A DNA stretch of 64,000 nt, from contig NC_084707.1 in NCBI RefSeq assembly GCF_033807575.1, positions 18,214,550 to 18,278,549 of the forward strand, read 5' to 3'. A program made the translations under genes and the position numbers. The notes under the pieces were generated by a model. The model saw only the letters and a program-made list of their open reading frames with translations. It was not told the origin of the DNA and made no database searches. Positions 41,815 through 53,180 of the stretch are shown here, one piece after another. Origin of the DNA: Cydia pomonella (lineage: Eukaryota; Arthropoda; Insecta; Lepidoptera; Tortricidae). Within the stretch, counting starts at the first letter, position 1; each line of letters starts with the position of its first letter.

Positions 41815-43770
41815 AAAAAAAAGCGGCCAAGTGCGAGTCGGACTCGCCCATGAAGGGTTCCTTTATGACGTATTAAAAAAAAACTACTTACTTTTTTATT
41901 TTATACCACGACGGTGGCAAACAAGCATACGGCCCGTCTGATGGTAAGCAGTCACCGTAGCCTATGGACACCTGCAACACCAGAGGCATTACATGCGCGT
42001 TGCCGACCCTTTAAAAACCTGTACACTCCTTTTTTGAAGAACCCCATACTGTAGCCCCTCGGGAAAACCTCGGCAGGAAGCTCATTCCACAGCCGAAGCG
42101 TTCGCGGGAGGAAATTCCTCTTAAACAGTACGCGACCATTTACATGATTACTAGATCTCGTTCAACATTTTACCACTTTGGACACACATTTTACTACTTT
42201 GGTAGTGTCTCTCGCGCAAACTATTCAGTTTAGAAAAAAATGATATTAGAAACCTAAATATCATTTTTGAAGACCTATCCCAACACGTATGGGTTTGATG
42301 AAAAAAAAAAAAATATTTTTATTTTATGACTTAATAAAAAAACTACTTACTAGATCTCGTTCAAACCAATTTTCGGTGGAAGTTTGCATCGTAATGTAAA
42401 TTATATTTTTTTTTTACATTTTTCATTCTGTTATTTTAGAAGTTACAGGGGGGGGAGGACACATTTTTTCACTTTGGAAGTGTCTCTCGCGCAAACTTCA
42501 CTTTAGAAAAAAATTATATTAGGAACCTAAATATCATTTTTGAAGACCTATCCATAGATACCCCACAACGACGTTACCCGCTACCCCATACGGGGTTTGA
42601 CGAAACAATTTTTTTTTTTTAATTTTATGACGTATTAAAAAAAACTACTCACTAGAGCTCGTTCAAACCAATTTTCGGTGGAAGTTTGCATCGTAATGTA
42701 TATCATATATTTTTTTTTGATTTTTCATTCTGTTATTTTAGAAGTTACGGGGGGGGGGGGGGGGGTGACACAATTTACCACTTTGGAAGTCTCTCGCGCA
42801 AACTATTCATTTTAGAGAAAAATGATATTAGAAACCTCAATATCATTTTTGAAGACCTATCCATAGATACCCCACACGTAAGACTTTTTTCACTTTGGAA
42901 GGTTCTCTCGCGCAAACTATTCAGTTTAGAAAAAAATGATATTAGAAACCTTAATATCATTTTTAAAGACCTATCCATAGATACCCCACATGTATGGGTA
43001 TAATGAAAAAAAAAATTATTTTTAAATTTCATGACGTTTAAAAAAAAAAATACTTACTAGATCTCGTTCAAACCAATTTTCGGTGGAAGTTTGCATCGTA
43101 ATGTAAATTATATATTTTTTTTACATTTTTCATTCTGTTATTTTAGAAGTTACAGGGGGGGGGGGGGGACACATTTTTTCACTTTGGAAGTGTCTCTCGC
43201 GCAAACTTCACTTTAGAAAAAATTTTTATTAGGAACCTAAATATCATTTTTGAAGACCTATCCATAGATACCCCACAACGACGTTACGATACTAGATCTC
43301 GTTCAAACCAATTTTCGGTGGAAGTTTACATGGCAATGTATATCATATATTTTTTTTAGATTTTTAATTCTGTTATTTTAGAAGTTACGGGGGGGGGGGG
43401 GGGACACATTTTACCACTTTGGAAGTGTATCTCGCGCAAACTATTCATTTTAGAAAAAAATGATATTAGAAACCTCAATATCATTTTTGAAGACCTATCC
43501 ATAGATACCCCACACGTATGGGTTTGATGAAAAAAGATTTTTTGAGTTTCAGTTCTAAGTATGGGGAACCCCCATAATTTATTTATTTTTTTCTATTTTT
43601 GTGTGAAAATCTTAATGCGGTTCATAGAATACATCCACTTACTAAGTTTGAACAGTACAGCTCTTATAGTTTCGGAAAAAAGTGGCTGTGACAGAATCGG
43701 ACACAGAGACGGACATGACGAATCTATAAGGGTTCCGTTTTTTGCCATTTGGCTACGAAACCCTAAAAAA
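41815..43770. repeat. 'gggttccgta' family element, internally amplified
   Basis: It starts AAGTGCGAGTCGGACTCGCCC and ends CTACGAAACCCTAAAAAAG. Between about 42160 and 43520 a unit is repeated in tandem: GATCTCGTTCAAACCAATTT-TCGGTGGAAG, a poly-G tract, TCTCGCGCAAACT and CCTATCCATAGATACCCCAC. Unit starts are near 42353, 42655, 43061 and 43296, so the spacing is irregular. The poly-G tracts reach 17 bases (42749-42765). A Jockey-like 3' end is inserted at 41895-42150. Confidence 0.7.
41895..42150 (-). repeat. Jockey-like non-LTR 3' end, inverted copy
   Basis: On the minus strand it matches 28318-28565: ...TTCCTCCCGCGAACGCTTCGG..., AAAAAAGGAGTGTACAGGTT, GACTGCTTACCATCAGACGG, GCCACCGTCGTGGTATAAAA. 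Only the very 3' end is present, as expected of a 5'-truncated retrotransposed copy. Confidence 0.7.
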
Positions 43771-44544
43771 GAGTATCAATCATGTATTAATTATATAAAA
43801 AATTCGGTATGCACATTGAGATTTTTTCCTTCTATTTTTATGTTTAGGCGAACATGACATTCCAACTACCAAGCTTTGTGATATGATTTACTCAATTTAG
43901 GATCCTGAAAGTATGCAGATTATTTTGATACGAACCACTCCATAACTTCAAAGTACAAGTGTGTTTGTCGTAATTAATCCGTCATTGTCCACGGAGCAAT
44001 ATAGACCTACGGGAAGGCATGCATAAAATTGAAATTCAGTTTTGACACTTCGGTGACGTGCCGTGCCAGGAGTGATATACTTTACTCTTTGGCTGCCAGA
44101 TCGTTTAATTCGATACGAATTTTGTATACTCGTACTGATTCTCGTATCTATTATGTGTAGGCAGTCGTTCGGTATTATTGGATACGAAAAAACACGAATG
44201 GTTATTTCGCCTTTTTATTTAAACACGGGATTAACAGAGACGGGTTGCCAACGGCACTGACCTATCATACATAGACAGTTAGTCCTCATAAGGCTAATCT
44301 GCCAAAAGTGAAGCCGAAACACGGTCGATGTGTGCGACGCTCGTGTCTTACGCTCAGCGACACACACATATATACAAAAATGGGTTGTCCAGTGTTCATT
44401 TATTCCCCTCAAAGTAGAGGGATTTTAACCACATCCTTACTTGGCTATCAATCATTTGGAAGTGTGTATGTAGATATTAAATTTGTAGCAAAAGCTTTCA
44501 AGGTTTCTTTTATGGACTTTGCATTTCTGTTCTTTGTGAAATAA
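43771..44544. other. Intergenic DNA, nothing recognised
   Basis: No gene, RNA or clear repeat boundary was seen. A few short ORFs lack any motif. Confidence 0.45.
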
Positions 44545-44816
44545 GGTTTAAATCATTGACATATAAATCTAAAGACGGGCCTTACGGACACTAAGAATGG
44601 GGCCAGTACAGCAGTGTCACGCACACGAATTCGAGCCAATCGTGCAGTCTAACGCCGCAACGCGATTGGTTGACGAGTTCGCATCACGCGCGCGATTGGT
44701 TGCAACTAGTTACGTTAGACTGCACGATTGGCTCGAATTCGAGAGTGACACCACTGAACAAGCGCCATTCTTAGTGCCCGTAAGGCCCGTCCTTACATAT
44801 ATATGTCAATGGTTTA
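44545..44816. mobile_element. Long foldback element, about 270 bp
   Basis: Nearly the whole segment is one inverted repeat. The outer part GGTTTAAATCATTGACATATA pairs with TATATGTCAATGGTTTAAAT, and GACGGGCCTTACGGACACTAAG pairs with CTTAGTGCCCGTAAGGCCCGTC. The inner part GAATTCGAGCCAATCGTGCAGT pairs with ACTGCACGATTGGCTCGAATTC. The unpaired centre is about 60 bp. Confidence 0.75.
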
Positions 44817-45561
44817 AATAAATAAATGTTATTTTTTATTTTACAAATGTGCACAAAATAATAATAATTTTCTGAGCCTATTTATAAAGAGTGACCTTAA
44901 AATTCGGTTAGCAACATATCAATAGCCCTGAAACTGTAGCTGAAACTTTCCGTCCATCTCGCAGATAGAAGCAGATTAGTCGGAAATCTAAAATGAATTT
45001 TACACAAAATAAAAATATGAATTTAAACTGTAATTTTATAAAAGACAAAACATAATTTGAAATAAAAAAATGAAATCCTGCAAAAGAATATAATTTTCTA
45101 TAGTCATACAAGGAACATAAAGTAAGCATATTAATTTTTTTATCAATGTAATCGTCATGCCTCATTTCGAGGAAAAAAATATTCAATATCACCTGGCAAC
45201 ATTTATAAGTAATGGCGGCTGATGAAAATTTGGAGTTTTGTATTTACAATTACGTAAAAATATCACATTAAACTCGATACTTACTCGTGAAATGTTATAT
45301 CAGGCGGTTTGTTTTTATTCACTGATGTGTTGTGACACTCATTCACCGCACAAAAAAACCATCTTTTTGTATTTTTTAATTTATAACCGGGAGGTGTACA
45401 CAAACAAACTCGCGTCTACGATGACACGAGTGCGACATAATGTCGTACTCGAAATGGCTTCACTAGGGATTTACAGACTAGGCATCTATGCTAATTATAA
45501 ATCTATGGGCAACGGGATAATATGATACGGTGACGGTTTGAGTGCTTTTCCTCTTTAGGCT
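44817..45561. other. AT-rich spacer
   Basis: Nothing recognised beyond short motif-free ORFs. Confidence 0.4.
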
Positions 45562-45694
45562 CAGGAGGCCTACCGCGAAAATCGCAAATTGCGGGGATCT
45601 CTTTTACTCTTACTAAGTCGTAATTAGAGTGACAGAGAAAAATGCCCGCAATTGACGAACTTCGATTTTAAGTGGGTCGCGGTAGACCCTCTGA
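45562..45694. mobile_element. CCTACCGCG-family MITE, copy 3
   Basis: It starts CAGGAGGCCTACCGCGAAAA and ends GGGTCGCGGTAGACCCTCTG, with the same TTGCGGGGATCT and ATGCCCGCAATTGACGA interior as copies 1 and 2. Confidence 0.7.
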
Positions 45695-46559
45695 CCATTT
45701 GATCGGTTTGGTGTTCTATATGACAGGTGTTTGTTAATCTGTGAGATGTGTTTTACTTTTTTGTGTTGTGTTTCGGCCCTACTTATTAAGAGATTTTAGT
45801 TACTACTTACTAAATACAAGTCGGTTTTTGAAGTAATTAATAAAAAAATCGGGTATACCTAATCCTTTGCGTATAATGCAATCGAATTTCGTATAATTTT
45901 TAACGTTGAACTGTATAATCTAGATTTATGTACTGGCAGCCCCAAAGCCCCAGTCGCGGAGGCTGGTAGTAGTGTGAATACTTAGAAAACACAAATCAAA
46001 ATATTTAATGAATAAAAAAATTGATGTACGGGAATTACGGGATCTACACGAACGTTTTTTGCGCGTGAAAAAACTTGATGTCAACTAATTTTTTGGCCAC
46101 CAGTCTGACAGATGCATATGACAGATGGTTTGAAGTATTTTTTCACCACACCAAGAAGTGTCTCTAGTGCTTGTTCAAAAACTGATGAGATAGTGGCATT
46201 TTATCCATGAGTGGCAAAGTAATTTGATGAAAATGTTGAGTAGTTTCCTCATGTTGGCTGGTTGAATTGACTTTTAAATGATGGATTTAACTTGGTTTGA
46301 TTTTGTTTGATGTTTTACAGTTAGTATTTTCCTCGCATTGGTGTGGTGAAAAAAATTGTGTTTCATTCCATGGCAAAATCTGTTTAACCGTCGTGCCTAG
46401 AAACCCTCCTAACGCTCAAGATTCCGCTTTTCGAACCACTTGCTAAGCTCGGGTATCAATATATCACGAGCGGTTAAACAACAACTTTGACCCCTTGTAA
46501 ACTAAAATCTAATCTAAAATTAAATTCCTTTTCACATATTATTTATGTACGTATAATTT

Positions 46560-46725
46560 TGTGATATTATTTTTGTCATTTTACTCTGTATTCTGACCCT
46601 GCACCAATTAGGATCTTTCGGTTTGGCTCATGGTTGACTGGTAGAGAATGCCTTCCGGCATTAAGTCCGCCATTTGTACTCTTCATATATTGTGCAATAA
46701 AGTTTAAATAAATAAATAAATACAG
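46560..46725 (+). repeat. Retroposon 3' tail with (AAAT)n
   Basis: It contains TTGGCTCATGGTTGACTGG and GAGAATGCCTTCCGGCATTA, then AATAAAGTTTAAATAAATAAAT. This is a recurrent 3' end of retroposed sequences in moths, as far as I recall. No coding part. The rest of 45695-46559 and 46726-47217 shows nothing I recognise. Confidence 0.5.
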
Positions 46726-47217
46726 AGCTTATTTATTTCAATAACAATATTCATTCATAAAAAATTTAAACATATCAAGTAGGCAATATATAACTATATG
46801 ACTATTTACATATTTGTTTTAGTTCATATCCCATGGGTATGAAGCAAGAATTTTATTTTTTCCTTATATAGGAAACACAAAATGTCTTGACAAGAGTATT
46901 TACTTGGCTGGAGAACTATTTTTTTTCTGTGTATACCTTTTTTTGAGCATTCGTTGCCTGGCCTATCTACGCTATAAAACTAAAGTTATGTAACGCATAG
47001 TATCATAGTTCTAAAATCGACTTTCAGCTTTTAGGTACATATCTTATTAATAACTTGCATTGGGAAAATTCCCTGAAACAGTTTCTTGTGTATTGTTTAC
47101 ACTAATCTGAACAATCTCGGAGCGTCTACGAAGTCAAAAATCAGTCCTTGTGTTGCCTGTGTCTGAAAACAAAAAAAAATTACTTATTTGCGTATGGAAA
47201 CTGTAACCTGTTTTTTT

Positions 47218-47740
47218 TGGGCGATTATAACCCTAAAGGACTAGTTATTAATAGTACCTTCTCACTCTTAGGGCGTTTTTAAAGTAGACTAAATTTCCTA
47301 CAATACGAGACTAGAATTGACTCTGTGGACCTAACAGTTTCTCGATCTTGAATTAGTAGTGTAAGTAAATGCAGTGAGTATGCACTTTTGTCTCAGGCGG
47401 TGCTGCTTAGTCAAACAAAGCTGATTTGACCCAGTAAAGGGGGGAGGGGGGGAGGCTCACCTTGTCCTAGTAGCTAAGAGCAGGAAGAAATATCGCATAT
47501 AGATTGGACCTGGAGAGCCAATCCATACTCACTGCACTTACAAGTTCAAAAATATTATAAATTTGGAAACGCTTTATCTCCGAAACTATTACGTCTAACA
47601 GAGACAATTCTAGTCACTTATTGTAGAAAATTTAGTCTAATTTAAAAAGTACTCTAAATTAGAGGAAATTTAGTCAACGTTAAAAAGTAGACGTCTCCGT
47701 CTACTGAGAAGGTACTAGCAAAAAGGGTTATAATCGATCA
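47218..47740. mobile_element. Foldback element, about 520 bp
   Basis: The left CGATTATAACCCTAAAGGACTAG pairs with the right CTAGCAAAAAGGGTTATAATCG. Inner blocks also pair (AGTACCTTCTCA with TGAGAAGGTACT; AGACTAAATTTCCTAC with the region GTAGAAAATTTAGTCT; GCAGTGAGTATGCAC with ATCCATACTCACTGC). The centre holds a purine tract (AAAGGGGGGAGGGGGGGAGG). Confidence 0.65.
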
Positions 47741-47936
47741 AAAAGAAAACGAAATTTTCACGGTACTTTCGATTTTTGATTAAGTTGCGTTCGGCGCTCG
47801 AGGTCACAAACTTGGATTATTCATTGGGCCAACATCATAAACAAGACTGCAATACATCAGAACTACCGGATTTGACGCAAACACATTTGATGTATAAAGT
47901 TACTGGATAAGTAGGGAGTAGGCTGCTAGGCTGTTC

Positions 47937-48410
47937 TATTTATAATAGACCGCGGGCCAGGAGCACATTTCATCAGTCATCGCCTCCCGGCTGATACTTT
48001 GTCAGATGATAGTTTAGATGCTGTTTTAAACTTAAAAAACTCAGCCGGTTCTATCGCGGTGGATTTACCGTCAGCTGTAAAATGAACATGTAAAAAATAT
48101 GCGCCTACCACTTTATGTGCGGCAAAGTATGTGTAATGTGTAAATTGCGTAATCCGTTGATGGCTTTTTAGGCGATTACGCCTGATGAAATGCTACATGC
48201 AACGTTTCATGATTTTTTTTGCTATCATAAAAGGTGTAGCGCTTATTTTTCACATGTTCATGCGACCAGCTGATGTTCTTACCACCGCGATATAACCGGC
48301 TGACGAGCTGACGTTCACGAGGGTTCATCATACCTAGCCGTTAACCACTACACGAGTTTTTAGCCGGGAGGCGATTGGTCATAGAAATTGTTCCTGGCTC
48401 GTCTATAAAT
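47937..48410. mobile_element. Foldback MITE with CGCCTCCCGGCT arms
   Basis: The left arm (ATTTATAATAGAC... ATCGCCTCCCGGCTGATAC) pairs with the right arm (AGCCGGGAGGCGATTGGTC... GTCTATAAAT). A second internal pair is CAGCCGGTTCTATCGCGGTGG with CCACCGCGATATAACCGGCTG. About 470 bp, no ORF. Confidence 0.65.
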
Positions 48411-48439
48411 CGTCCCTCACCCGCACCCTCCTCTCGGCA

Positions 48440-48925
48440 GTTATTTCCTTAGATTATAAACATTTTCTTTTCTAATAACAAAATTTCCGAGAGACACAGA
48501 CATATTAAATATATTACAACGGGTAATTCACGTATTTTAAGTCGAAAAACGCTCGACATGTTTCACTCCGTTCCGAGTAGTGTCGTCAGGAGGTTGGGTT
48601 GACGGACCGGCGCAGACTGCGGGACGCAGCCCTTCGCGCCCGATGACTCGGCGCGGGCGCCGGTGGCGGCAGGGAGGCGAGAAACTACCCTCGTTTACGG
48701 CATTATTATTAAATAATGGGTTGCACACAACACTCACCACGTCATTCGCTAATGGTTCGTCCACACTGTCCACCGACGTAGTACCCAACACAGTTTTCCA
48801 GCTCGGAGGCACTGACCAACCACAATCATCACGGTTAAAATTCGGATGACGACTAATTTCGATAGCCTCCCGTACTTTAAAATAAGTTGGTTTACTTGTT
48901 GAGTGATCCACTTATAAGAAGGTGA
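48440..48925 (-). pseudogene. Penelope-like element fragment, C-terminal (GIY-YIG side) and 3' end
   Basis: The minus-strand frame 48911-48537 encodes VREAIEISRHPNFNRDDCGW, a phrase typical of the C-terminal region of Penelope-like elements, and ends PPDDTTRNGVKHVERFST. The 3' tail continues to ACCCGTTGTAATATATTT near 48510-48530. It is 5'-truncated exactly where the oppositely oriented fragment starts. Confidence 0.65.
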
Positions 48926-49410
48926 AATACAACCCTGCGTCTAGAGTGATGGCCAAGGTTAACAAGTTGTTGCTAGGCTTACCGGACAAAAACTTAGGTA
49001 GCCGACTGCGTCCTCTGAACCCGACATCTCCAAAAATCTATGGTTTACCTAAAATCCATTAAGCCTGATTGGCCATTAAGACCTATAGTCAGTCAGATTG
49101 ACTCGCCAATTTATAAGCTTGCACGTGGAATTCACAGGCAAGTCTGCGAGTTATGTAAAGGATTCAAAGCATTTCGTCAACCTGCTACAGGGTATCCAAC
49201 TAAAGGAGGACGAACTCATGGTGAGTTTTGACGTTACGTCTCTGTTCAATGTGCCGGTGGATGAGACTATTGGGATTATTTCTAACCTCGTGAGTCAGAC
49301 TAATTTGCCTGCCGTGTACATGGAAGCAATAGAGTTATGTCTAAAGTCAGGACATTTAATGTGGCACGGGGAATAAAATACGGGAGTGACCCGTTGTAAT
49401 ATATTTCATA
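48926..49410 (+). pseudogene. Penelope-like element fragment, RT part, plus strand
   Basis: Broken frames encode LPDKNLGSRLRPLNPTSPK followed by IYGLPKIH, then RPIVSQIDSPIYKLA, SYVKDSKHFVNLLQ and LMVSFDVTSLFNVPVDE, the start of the Penelope RT. A frameshift lies near 49062 and the RT is cut after about 49375. The sequence then jumps to ACCCGTTGTAATATATTT (about 49390), the element's 3' end, so the middle is deleted. Confidence 0.7.
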
Positions 49411-49564
49411 TTTTCTCTTCTACTCAAAGTCGCGCTCGTCGTTCTCTCTTGCTCTGTCTCTCTCAAACCTATAGGAAAAAATGTTCCAGTTATATTTTCA
49501 TTCCATTCTGGTATCTGAGCCGCACTAATCCGTCCTTTACCTACTGGAGCTAAGGTACCGATAC

Positions 49565-49643
49565 CTGGTATGTGTTGGCGGCGGTGCGCGCGAGCCGCAG
49601 CCGCAGCGGCTCCGCCCGGCGCTGCGGCGCCGCCAGCGCCGTC
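49565..49643 (-). repeat. Direct duplicate of the LRR exon end
   Basis: 79 bp matching 49719-49797 with two substitutions, in the same orientation and 154 bp away, ending at a splice donor in both (CAG|GTATCG and CAG|GTAACG). The upstream copy may form an exon starting after TATACAG at about 49677. An intron between the two copies would be only about 41 bp, so they are unlikely to be spliced together. Confidence 0.75.
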
Positions 49644-51062
49644 GACACGTTAAAGTCCTGTACTACCTCCGTCTGTATAGTGTAGCCCACAGAAGTACTC
49701 TAGGTGACGTCACGTTACCTGGTATGTGTTGGCGGCGGTGCGCGCGAGCCGCAGCCGCAGCGGCCCCGCCCGGCGCTGTGGCGCCGCCAGCGCCGTCAAA
49801 ATGTCGATGTTCTGCGCTATCTGCGCACAGCCGCGCAAGTCCACAGACTGAAAGAAGGGATAACATATAAGTAAACGAATCAGATTAAAAGCTAAACACG
49901 GATACCAGAGACTATAGTTTATTAATATGTCCGAGATGACAAAGGCTGGCTGGTGTTCGGATGCCGGGGTTCGAAGTAAAAAAAGTCGCCATAGGTACGT
50001 ATGGTAGGTATACCAGTATACATTTGAGGAGTTTCCTCCAGGATCCCGACATCAGATCCTTCACTAGGAAGATTAACAAGTAGAAAGTATATTCGTATAA
50101 GAATTTTCGTTTTCGGTTTTATAGTCTCCAAGTAATCTGTGAAGTTACGTAAAGATTCTGACGAATTTATTAGAACATTCTTTTTTTGAACCTTCTTAAT
50201 GTTGTATCATGCTTTCAAATTATATCCATTTGTAGTGACATCTAGTGACGTAGTTTACATAATCGGAAGACAACTTTACGTAAATGTAGGTTGTCTGGAA
50301 TAAAATAACAGAAATCACCACTATCTTTAATAACTTTAACTATGTACATTGCCAGTGTCACCCCCCTGGTAACAGTTAAGGTCGTAAATGTGGAAATTAT
50401 ATTACGATTTCTATTTCCGAAGATAGTGTCAGTAATCAAGCCCCTCGCACCACATCAACATATTGAAGTTCAACTACCCCGCAGTTGTCGCAAGTGTCGC
50501 AACTAGCGTCTATGCTCTATTTATTTTACACTTACTCTTTTTTGCTACAAAATAATTGTAGCTGCTTACAAATTGTTTTGTAACAGTTCCCTGAGTATCC
50601 TATATAAATCAAGCGTGAGAATATAAGTGATAATAATTTTTGACAGCTTTAAAGCGTCTGGTAAAAGTTACCGCCAGCGAAAATTGTTTGACAATATTGA
50701 TTATTAATTTATAACAATATTTTCTAAAATATACATAAAAATCAGCTCTGAGAATTAAAGGTAGTAGGTACTATTTTTACCTAAGAACTTTAACATCTGG
50801 TACCGGAGAAATGACCCCCCCACTTTTACTTTATCCCATACATTTTGTACATGAGAAAATAATTAATGTCTGGGGCCCCTGGGATCTTGCTTTATACATG
50901 TTACCTCGAGTTTGGGGCAGGCGGCTGCCACGGCGGCCACCGTGGCATCCGTGACGTCCCCGTTGCCGGCGACGCCGAGGTGCTCGAGGCCGGGCGCGGC
51001 GCGGCACAGCGCGAGTATGCCCGCCGCCGTCACCATGGCGCGGTCCAAGCGGTATCCGGAAG
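49565..51062 (-). CDS. Partial leucine-rich-repeat (F-box/LRR-like) protein gene
   Basis: Two exons with good AG/GT borders are read on the minus strand: 51062-50905 (158 bp, enters needing one base) and 49847-49719 (129 bp, phase 0). They join as ...GLEHLGVAGNGDVTDATVAA..., then CPKLE followed by SVDLRGCAQI, which is the LxxLxLxGCxxIT pattern of the cysteine-containing LRRs of FBXL/AMN1 proteins. A near-duplicate of the second exon's end lies at 49565-49643. No F-box exon, start or stop was found, and transposons border both sides. The gene may be truncated, or its other exons may be dispersed. The FBXL assignment is inference from the repeat type. Confidence 0.45.
49900..50904. other. Intron-like AT-rich DNA, nothing recognised
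   Basis: It lies between the two LRR exons. No motif or terminal repeat was recognised. Confidence 0.4.
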
Positions 51063-51611
51063 CTGCGACAATTTTCACCATCCGCTTTACACTTAGAATG
51101 TTGATTTCCATAGATAAAGCTTGACAAGAATCTATTTGCCCTGAGATAGCGTCTTTACAAATAAAATATATCTACCGGCCATATCACTCAATTAATTTGA
51201 AAAAAAAATGTTAAATGGAATGCTATGCAATCCTTGACTTTTGTATGTAAATATATATCATTATAATATATATAGTATGTTTGGTAAACATTTTTTTGGT
51301 AAATATCGTATAATTGCGTAATAGTAATATTTGCAAAGAGTACTCCTAGCCAGTAAAATAAATTAGTACCACTGAAAATCCGCAACATGGCGTAATAGAA
51401 TCTTGTTAGGTTTCAAGTATTACTTAAGTAGGTATTTTTTGGAGCAGTATCTGAGGAGACGCAGATAGATTAATTAAAGCTGACTTAAATGGTTTTAATG
51501 AGTGAAATATTCATCACATATCATATTTTAGCGTCTGTGTATACACAGGCATAGGTGACACACTATATTAGTGTGTTACGCAATTGTTACGCAATATCAT
51601 TTATAGTTGTT

Positions 51612-52449
51612 TTTTATTTATTTATTAAAGTTCCAATTAGTTTAAAAAAAATTCACAGAGTTCCATGTTTACTTACTGCTAATGTCATGAATGGCTTAAT
51701 TACAGCAAGGGTTCGGACTTATTAAACTAATTTATATAACAAAGCAAATATATGTTTACAAAATATAGTCGTAATTATTTGATATGAAATAATTTTTAAC
51801 TTTTTTAATTGATTAAGAGTTAGATAGGTATAAATCTTGTATGTGTTTCGGAAGGCTATTTATTATTTTCGTAAGTATGAAATTATTAGTTCTCGTTCCG
51901 TAGACATTATTATATGATGGTAGTATGAATCTAGGTGCATTAGGGATATTTCTTAATCCATTGTTCTGTGATATTCATTTAATTTATCTATGTGTAGGTG
52001 TTCTTCTTTAAGAATGGACAATTTAACTATATTTTGTACGGGAAGCACCTTACAGTGTTCAAAGAGGTTTGAGTAGTTATTGTTACATGCTACTTTTATA
52101 TTTTTCGGAACTATTGTTTTTAGAATAGTTCTCTGTAGGTTGTAGATATTAGAAAGATTAGTTTTATACGATCGTCCGTAGCTGCTGATACCGTACCGTA
52201 TTACCGATTCAGCCAGAGCTAGGTATAACATTCTCAATGTCTTGTACGGTAATTTATGTTTCAGAATAGTTAGACGTCCCAATACTGATCTAAGTTTATT
52301 ACTTACGTGTTCAATATGCGGTTGCCAATTAAATCTACAGTCAATTAAATGACCAATGTACATATGTTCCTCTACAAAATCGATAGAAGGGCAGTCACAA
52401 TTATCGCATTGCAAGTGGAGACAGCTATGTACGTGTGCTTTTATAGCGG
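51612..52449 (-). pseudogene. Non-LTR retrotransposon, post-RT C-terminal part and 3' end
   Basis: The minus frame ending at 51953 encodes FVEEHMYIGHLIDCRFNWQP, LRSVLGRLTILKHKLPYKTL and VIRYGISSYG, the thumb and post-RT region of Jockey/CR1-type elements. The 3' end is an AATAAATAAATAA-type tail at about 51612-51628. Its 5' continuation is at 56944-58046; the two were contiguous before the hAT-like insertion. Confidence 0.8.
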
Positions 52450-53024
52450 GGTTGTGTCAGGCGCGGATCCAGCCCTCAAAAAAGGTTGTGGTCACAGCAC
52501 AGCCACTCGAAAATCGGCCAAGTGCGAGTCGGAGTCCGAACTCGTTCATGAACAATCATGACTCTTGCAAGTCTTAAACGATCGTACTACCGATCTCAAT
52601 AGACTGAAAGTGTGACGTCACAAGGCTATTAGGGGGCTACCTTATAAATTTTTCGCAGATACCCGATTCTCAGACAACGTTTCGCAGGTCAACGTTTCAT
52701 AGAGGGATTTATTCGTAGATCTAACTTTTAGTCGACATTTGCTAGTCTTGGTTCACATACCGTTCAATTCGCTTTTGTGTTAATTAGCAGAACACTGGCA
52801 GAACAATTATTGTATGAATTTCGTTTGGCAGAGTAATCTTTTCATTTAAGGAACTATTAGTAGACTAACTTTTTTTAACTATTAGTCGACAAGTTCAAAA
52901 TGTCAAAAAAAAGAAATAAAAATACTTGAAAAATACCTCATTGGAATTGAAACAATGTCTAGAAAAAAGGTATTCGAATTCGAATCGTTTATTAGCACAA
53001 AAAATTGCAGAAGTTAGATTCCTA

Positions 53025-53180
53025 TAGTATTTTTCAAACAGGAAGGGTATGCTGATAGATTCTCATTCTCGCAAAGTTGTATGTCATCTCAATACAATTT
53101 TGTGAGATGTGGAGCTTTTAGGATATAAATTGTATGGAGATGATATCTATCAGCGTACCCTTCCCGTTTGAAAAATACTA
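53025..53180. mobile_element. MITE with ends TAGTATTTTTCAAAC
   Basis: Inverted ends TAGTATTTTTCAAACAGGAA and TTCCCGTTTGAAAAATACTA continue to GGGTATGCTGATAGAT / ATCTATCAGCGTACCC, about 36 bp. TA precedes the left end. A diverged copy lies at 34384-34515. Confidence 0.75.

Noticed and set aside
48182..48215. CTGATGA near a CGTTTC as a hammerhead candidate
   Set aside because: The required GAAA follows in the wrong strand sense and no stem II closes.
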